Positions 59,101-64,000 of a DNA stretch of 64,000 bases are shown in pieces (within the stretch, counting starts at the first letter, position 1; the number at the start of each line of letters is the position of its first letter). This DNA is from Aurelia coerulea (taxonomy: Eukaryota; Cnidaria; Scyphozoa; Semaeostomeae; Ulmaridae). The stretch is taken from the NCBI GenBank assembly GCA_039566865.1, contig CM076949.1, positions 21,800,501 to 21,864,500 of the forward strand. Reading direction: 5' to 3'. The notes beneath the pieces are model-generated. The model was given only the letters and a program-made list of their open reading frames with translations, ran no database searches and was not told the origin of the DNA. A program made the translations under genes and the position numbers.

Positions 59101-59600
59101 TAAAAACCATTTCTGGAGTGCACAACGAGCGCGCTAGCGACCCGAGTTTCAGGGCAATTTTTGCGGCTTGCTTTGTTTTTTTATGTCTTGACCAACCGAG
59201 CATGGAATTCCCTTTGTCTGCAATCACAAATTGCTTTGTATCTAGGTGTTAATGAAAAGTAGCGAGTTCTATTGTAACATTATCTGTCCTTGTTGGTGTC
59301 CTAGAAAAGAATTTTTTGTGATAATTTGTTTGATTCTGCCAACTTTTGCCTTACCTCTCTCTGAACAACATCTCTGTTCTTTTTAGTGTTGACGCAACAA
59401 AAGAAACAACTCGCCTTGGCCGCCTTCTAAATCACAGCAAGACGGACTGCAACGTTTGTACAAGAATATTTCCAATAAAAGATGTTCCAAGATTGATTCT
59501 GGTTGCTAGCAGAGACATCAAGGTTGGCGAAGAACTGCTTTATGATTATGGCGATCGAAGTAAGGTTGCTGTAGAGAGCTATCCTTGGCTCAAATCATAA
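53137..59600 (+). CDS. KMT5A: KMT5A (SET8/PR-Set7) histone H4 Lys20 monomethyltransferase
   Basis: Exons 53137-53435, 56404-56491, 57407-57466, 58516-58706 and 59387-59600 join in phase (0, 2, 0, 0, 2), giving 283 aa plus any first exon. The N-terminus is basic and disordered, with a PIP-box-like STLHTYF. Exon 2 encodes QSTITSHFQVRRS, aligned to the SET8 PIP degron. Exon 3 is the linker helix. Exons 4-5 are the SET domain: DKGRGIFA, RGDLVCEYAGEL, CYSYFFQY, CVDAT, RLGRLLNHSK and ELLYDYGDRS, then WLKS at the C-terminus. RLLNHSK and YDYG form the AdoMet/catalytic site. The family monomethylates H4K20 on nucleosomes and acts in S-phase control, chromatin compaction and repair. Introns hold SINEs, MITEs and a piggyBac-type element. 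Confidence 0.93.
53456..53700 (+). repeat. tRNA-like SINE, second family
   Basis: GTTGTGGTGCAGCAGTGTAA resembles a tRNA 5' end with an A box. GGGTTTGATACCCGG about 50 bp later fits a B box (GGTTCGANNCC). The tail is unrelated to the GTGGCCGAGCGG SINE and ends in a C run. Family unknown. It lies in KMT5A intron 1 (first recognised). Confidence 0.55.
54124..54634. mobile_element. Family B MITE, copy 7
   Basis: Ends AGCATAGCTTCCAAATCTTT / AAAGATTTGGAACCTATGCT, perfect 9-bp TSD CTGTATTCT at 54115-54123 and 54635-54643. In a KMT5A intron. Confidence 0.9.
54694..56156 (-). repeat. tRNA-derived SINE, copy 3, split by a piggyBac-like element
   Basis: The SINE 5' part (56156-55974) and 3' part (54749-54694) are contiguous in the intact copy at 36604-36881. 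The break is exactly at TTAA. Confidence 0.8.
54750..55973. mobile_element. Non-autonomous piggyBac-like element, TTAA target
   Basis: TTAA at 54746-54749 and 55974-55977 flank inverted ends CTCATTGATCCCC / GGGGATCAATGAG, 1,224 bp. Near the right end three copies of a palindromic CGCCATATGGCG motif (about 55858, 55903, 55943; last two as GACGCCATATGGCGTC) plus TTCGGGGA occur at about 40-45-bp spacing and may bind a transposase. The longest frame (54754-55050) shows no transposase DDD motifs. Confidence 0.85.
57048..57124. repeat. Near-perfect hairpin
   Basis: AACAAAGATGAAAGAGGTCT at 57048 pairs with AGACTTCTTTCATCTTTGTT, and CTTGTGTGTCAAGTA pairs with TACTTGACATACAAG. Loop TAGATCGATC. In the KMT5A intron before exon 3. 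Confidence 0.75.
57200..57400. repeat. Four-copy GC-rich CCCCCGGGCATTTG repeat
   Basis: Variants of CCCGGCCCCCGGGCATTTGA at about 57217, 57246, 57282 and 57363. They are GC-rich within an AT-rich intron, the last about 25 bp before the polypyrimidine tract of exon 57407-57466. Confidence 0.65.
57569..57800 (+). mobile_element. TA-type MITE, CCGGGTGCGCC family
   Basis: It starts CCGGGTGCGCCAAAATAAAC after TA and matches 32836-33067 in reverse orientation through TTTTCTAAAGACTC. The right end is not resolved. Confidence 0.65.
58085..58448. mobile_element. mariner-type MITE, CAGTAGAAACC family
   Basis: Ends CAGTAGAAACCTGCATAAAA / TTTTATGCAGGTTTCTACTG are perfect inverted repeats. TA follows on the right; the left flank is TG, probably a mutated TA. 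It ends 67 bp before the KMT5A exon at 58516. Confidence 0.8.
58766..59201. mobile_element. Family A-related foldback with GCTCGGTTGG ends
   Basis: Ends GCTCGGTTGGTCAAGACATA / TATGTCTTGACCAACCGAGC. The interior arms are family A-like (AAGCAAGCCGC, CATTCCAGAAATGG). A true family A right terminus (ATTATCTGTCCTTGTTGG) follows at 59201-59300. In the last KMT5A intron. Confidence 0.7.
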
Positions 59601-59649
59601 TTTGTTTACCTTTTTGTTGATAAGAGTCAATCGTTTTTAATCATATATA

Positions 59650-60467
59650 CCGGGTGAGTCAATAAAAACAATTCCCGTTTGAAAGTCTACTGTCCCCTGG
59701 ATATCAAGACAATGACATTGACAAATATACCATTTGACAATGAACATGTTCAAATATATTTTAAAATTTACCTTGCTGAAATCGGTCGCTCCGTTCAGAT
59801 TTTAAGAAAGTCCCTTCGAGAAACCTTGAAAAACGTGCTAAAATCGCCAGCAAGTTTCCATAATATTTTTACCATACTATGGCCGTGACTTGAAAACGCT
59901 TTACAGTGGTGCAAAAATATTTACCTTCCTGCGAAGCAACCTCAACCTAAAATTCTTCCTTCGATTATTATAAATTTTTTCTTGTGACAGATCTCAAAGC
60001 ACTATGGACTACACAACGCATATGAGCACTAGAATAACAAAATCAAACATTGCCCTTTTCTTTTGATCAGTCTTTCTTTCTTTCTTTCCTCTTTAAATTT
60101 TCAATCTTTATTTTCACTTTTCATCCTGTCTTCTTTCCCCTATCCATATTTCGTTCTTGCTCATCTCCTCGTTCGTTTCTCCAGCACGTGCTATCCTCTT
60201 GGGAGGATGAAAAGTCTTCCCCTAGTATGAAAAACTTATTCAGGGAGATTCCGTTCTCCCAAGAGGACAACATTTGCTCGTCATTTTCACTCGTTTTTGC
60301 AGGTTTTTCAAAGGGGCCTTCTGCAGATAATCTCTCGTAGCCACAGGAAGGAATGACCGATTGAAGCCGGGTAAATTACTGGATCTAATTTAACATGTTG
60401 GCAATGAAACAAGATAGTTTTTTAATGCTATTACTCGGATATTCTGTGAGTGTTTTTAATCACCCGG
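59650..60467. mobile_element. Family M MITE, fullest copy
   Basis: Ends CCGGGTGAGTCAATAAAAAC / GTTTTTAATCACCCGG, flanked by TA, 818 bp. It starts 49 bp after the KMT5A stop codon, so it probably lies in the 3' UTR. Confidence 0.8.
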
Positions 60468-60859
60468 TATTTAAACTGTAAATAGTCGTACGTTATTGCC
60501 ATGTATCCTGAACAATTTCAGTTATTATTTTTTTATTTTTTTTTTTGGCTTGATAACGGGCTATGCTCGAAACGTCGTGCTTATTTCAATTCGCATCAAA
60601 GTGCTTATATTGTACTTCATTTACTTGTTTATCATTGTACAATTGCACAACACGCAAGGAAGATTTTTTGATCGTTTCATATTTTTACTCGGGGGAGTCA
60701 AAACGTGGTTCTCACGAGGCAGGCGCAAATGCAAAAAATATTGCATTAACCAACCATGCATCTGAATGTTTGCCCTCGAAAGTCCAGTTCTGTGTCATTC
60801 TTTTTCATAACTTTATTTTTCGTTGGCATAAAAAATTTCTAGGTATTACTAGCTAATGT

Positions 60860-61041
60860 CGGCCTACTAATTTAGCCATAGGACGACCCCTCCTAGTTTA
60901 ACGTTCCTTCCAAATGATGACGACGTGAGATGCTTGATCAGGCATCTAGATGGTCATTCATCCGGATTTTGGACGTCACACGACGAAGCTTAACTTCTGT
61001 TTACCTTACAGAAATTGCGTAAGCCACACGACCACTCACCC
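60860..61041 (-). repeat. tRNA-derived SINE, copy 4 (decayed)
   Basis: The minus-strand GGGTGAGTGGTCGTGTGGC head at about 61041 and the AACGTTAAACTAGGAGGGG body are diverged from the other copies. Confidence 0.6.
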
Positions 61042-61840
61042 GCCTCACTCCATCCTGTTGTGGACTACTCTAACGCCACTTGTAAGATTTTCATTCTTGT
61101 AAGATAAGACCACTTGTAATGTTTTCATTCTTCCATTGCAATTTTCCTTTGCAAAGTTTATCCAACAAAAATTTCGTTCTCGAAACGTCCGTATCAAATA
61201 CTATCGAAATAAATTATAGAATTTTTCTGTGCACAGACACTTTAAGAATCTTGTGCAGGACAAAATACAACCAAACTAAATCGCTTTTAATTTGATTTAA
61301 TTTGTAGTCAAGTGTAGTTACTTTGAGAATATGCTGTAGGTTTTAAGTCATTTGAATGTATATAAATGTGACAGATTGTTCGAAATTCGTTGCTGACAGA
61401 AAAATGTTGTAGATTTTTTGCTTCAGTTAGCAAATATCAGATTTTAAACCATCGTATCATTGTCTTTTTGCTTTCCCAGTTTTCTTAAATGAATGTCTGT
61501 GCCTTTTGCTAAAATGAGCACTCTTAAATTTCCAACCTTTGTCCGTAAAAACTGTCTTGAAACCTAGAGGCTCATATAAACATCAGAAGCCCAAATTGAT
61601 TGATCACGATGGGGATACTGTTAATTATCAGTTCTATGCCAGAACTGAGGCACTAAGTCAACTCCTTCGGAATTAGTCCCGAATTATTCAACTCTCTTCT
61701 CTAAAACTTCATGCTAGCAGCTTGCTGAATGGAATTTGCTGAAGTATCATTGTTTGTCGGTCGTGTCTATCTGCAGCAACACTGCCTATGTGATATTGCA
61801 GTATCGGAGCCACCATTGATGTGCACTTCTAAAGCTCTAT
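61042..61840. other. Intergenic, nothing recognised
   Basis: AT-rich, no supported exon or TIR pair seen. Confidence 0.45.
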
Positions 61841-61957
61841 CTACTGTAGACTTGCTACAAGTCTCTCTCTCTTCTCAGCGCAAGTTCTCCTTCTTCCTGC
61901 TCTGAATTTATCTTGTGCTGACAAGAAAGAGACTTGTAGCAAGTCCATATCTACAGT
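61841..61957. mobile_element. Short foldback element
   Basis: CTACTGTAGACTTGCTACAA..GTCTCT and its inverse AGAGAC..TTGTAGCAAGTCCATA..CTACAGTA bound 117 bp. Confidence 0.65.
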
Positions 61958-62244
61958 ACTGTTATTGATTTACATCATTGTTTTGTTGTAACTCCAGCGT
62001 AAATTTTTCAAATCTTTCTTCAGTTTCACAGAGTGTCAGAGAAATCACTACAAATTCTTTGTTATGAACGCATCCTTTGAACAATTACAATGTTTACAAT
62101 ATCTTAATCTAGATTATTTACAATGTTTACAACTTAAAATATCTAATCAAATTATAATATTTACAATGTTTCAACAACAACTACAATTCTTCTGAAAGTT
62201 CTACGATAAAAGTCGATTTCAAGTACTTAACATCAACACATTGT

Positions 62245-63563
62245 CTATCCCAGTGAACATCGAACAAATTTCTGAATGCAGCTCAATTTAGGCCTATGAC
62301 TCTTTGCTACTTTATCTTCGAGCTCCGATATCTCATGCTGCAAGTCGTAAATAGCTTTGTCCCGACTTTTCACATCGATCTCAAATTTGTCTTTCTTTGC
62401 AGAAACCTCGCTCAACTTCTCCTCTAACATAACCTTATTCTTGATTTCCTCCTCCAACTCAACTTTCATTCTCTCCCATCCACTTTTAACTGTCTTGAGC
62501 TCTGTCTGATTTCTTTCCAAAGAACTTTCCAGAAACTGCACATTGCTTTCGAGGTCCTTGTTCCGCGCGACAAGCTCAAAATTCTCGAGAATTCCAAGCT
62601 TACAACTACTTTCATAACTATCAAGTTTCTCTTTGAAGCTCTGCAGATCTATTTCTAAATCCAAATTCTTGGCATTTAAAGTATTCCTCAACTCTATTTC
62701 AAATCGGGCCTTTGCTTGACTTGCTTTTAAAAATTTGACCAAGCACTTATTCTTCTTTACCAGTTTCTTTCTCTTTGCTGCCTCACAGTTAGCGATTTTG
62801 CCGACTTTCTTGTTTTTAGCTTCCAACTCTTCCAACATGCGACATTCTGACTTTGTCCAACGATATAACTTTCCGCAGCATTGAGTCCAAAATACAACTT
62901 TGTTTTCAAGATCTTTGTTGGCGATTTCTAAAGCATTTTTCTCGGCGTTCAACTCATTAGCAGCCTCTTTGAAATTCTCCATATCATCGATTATAATAGC
63001 TTCTTCGTTTTCCAAGAACTCAACAAGCTCGCAAAGCTCTTGTTTGTCGTTCCGAAGCATTTTCTCATTCTCCGCCATCTTATATACTTGGACATAAACT
63101 TTCTTCAAGATATCTTCAAAACCATTCTCAAAATCTTCTTTCACTTTATGGTGATCAACCTTCTCTTCTCGATCAGGCAGCAACAAACAGATTTTATTGA
63201 TGCAGTTCTTCATTCTGGAAGATTCCTCGTTGATCTTTTCACACTCTTTATATTTTATTTCGATTTCTTGCATCAGTTCTTCGACAAAATCCGTCAATGC
63301 CTGCTCTTGCTCAACAAAATCCATCGACATCAGATTTTTCTGGTACTGTGCTTCTTCAATTTTCAGCAGCAGATTCTCTTCCTGCCTCGACGCAATTTCA
63401 AGCTCCTCTGCCATCCTGGCACATTTTCTTGTCAGATCTTCAATTGAGGTTGTTTTCAATCGTAATTCTGCTTTCAATTCTTCATTCTCTCCAACCATAT
63501 CCCTCATCCAAGATGTAACCGGTTGCTCTTGAGGTGCTAATAAATCTTTGGCTTGTTTCTTAT
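62245..63563 (-). CDS. Long coiled-coil protein, 3' terminal exon (partial gene)
   Basis: The exon starts at 63563 after tcttctag in phase 1 and runs to the stop at 62245, about 438 codons. Nearly all of it is predicted heptad-type coiled coil rich in Glu, Lys and Leu (ENEELKAELRLK, KNALEIANKDLENKV, ELEEEIKNKVMLEEKL). The C-terminus is a short non-helical tail ending SCIQKFVRCSLG. A few Cys and Trp interruptions near the middle (WTQCCGKLYRW) may be a hinge. No motor, kinase or nucleotide-binding motif is visible. The 5' exons are beyond 64000. Many coiled-coil families would fit, so no symbol is given. Confidence 0.75.
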
Positions 63564-63976
63564 CTAGAAGAAGAAAACATTCATGAGGATCCCTGTAACT
63601 TGAGAAGGCTTATAATGATCTTAATCAAGAATAGGAAAATTAAATTTAAATTGAAAATTGATATGTTTTGAGATGTGCCTCCCTGGTTGATGCTTGGTAT
63701 TTTCAAGGATATCAATAAGATTTGCAATAGTCAAGTTTAATATTTACAAATTTTAAAATAGAATATCCTCTGGTAAAAACCCGAAGAAACTCTCATACAA
63801 GGGGGACAACATTTATTGATGGGGATCAAATAAGCTGCTATCTTTGTTGTAAGAGCACAAATATCCTTGTACATCACTTTCGGCAATGCAGTGGTAAAAT
63901 AATCAACTATGCTACTGTTCTATCTATTAAAAGCTTAGAAATCGAAAACTGATACGTTAATCTCAGATAAGGACTC

Positions 63977-63997
63977 TTGACTCTCTCTCTCTCTCAT
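63977..63997. repeat. (CT)n tract
   Basis: CTCTCTCTCT run at the window edge. Confidence 0.8.
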
Positions 63998-64000
63998 TTC

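Overview
The window is eukaryotic, from an AT-rich, intron-rich and heavily transposon-littered animal genome. The evidence is spliced genes with GT-AG (and two GC-AG) introns, an HEATR6 orthologue, a KMT5A/SET8 histone methyltransferase, tRNA-derived SINEs, Penelope-like and non-LTR retroelements, and many short inverted-repeat DNA transposons (MITEs). The repeat spectrum fits an invertebrate metazoan, perhaps a cnidarian. The phylum is inference and cannot be settled from this sequence alone.

Layout. (1) 0.5-4.3 kb, minus strand: a two-exon gene for a protein of about 768 aa with two SH3 domains. (2) 4.3-14.3 kb: intergenic, filled with MITE families, several with clean target-site duplications (TSDs). 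(3) 14.4-44.5 kb, minus strand: HEATR6, rebuilt here as 28 exons with matching splice phases (about 1,014 codons). Two gaps remain where one or more exons were not found. Its introns hold a chain of Penelope-like and non-LTR fragments joined by (ATT)n tracts and many MITEs. (4) 45.0-52.5 kb: a 7.5-kb composite foldback structure flanked by the 9-bp direct repeat GCTCTTACA. It has MITE-family ends, two inverted arrays of a 209-bp tandem repeat, and a central loop carrying the last two splice-compatible exons of an unidentified gene. (5) 53.1-59.6 kb, plus strand: KMT5A (SET8), five exons, with a PIP-degron-like motif and a complete SET domain. (6) 59.6-62.2 kb: MITEs and a decayed SINE. (7) 62.2-63.6 kb, minus strand: the 3' part of a long coiled-coil protein gene that runs off the window.

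Mobile elements. Two unrelated long-inverted-repeat MITE families (called A and B here) both make 9-bp TSDs, which suggests Mutator-like (MULE) transposition. Other families use TA (mariner-like) or TTAA (piggyBac-like) target sites. Several insertions are nested and can be ordered in time. Some transposon ends sit within a few bases of HEATR6 splice sites.

HEATR6 (minus) and KMT5A (plus) are divergently arranged. If the tiny candidate first exon at 44845 belongs to KMT5A, they share a start region of about 0.4 kb and the composite foldback element lies in KMT5A intron 1.
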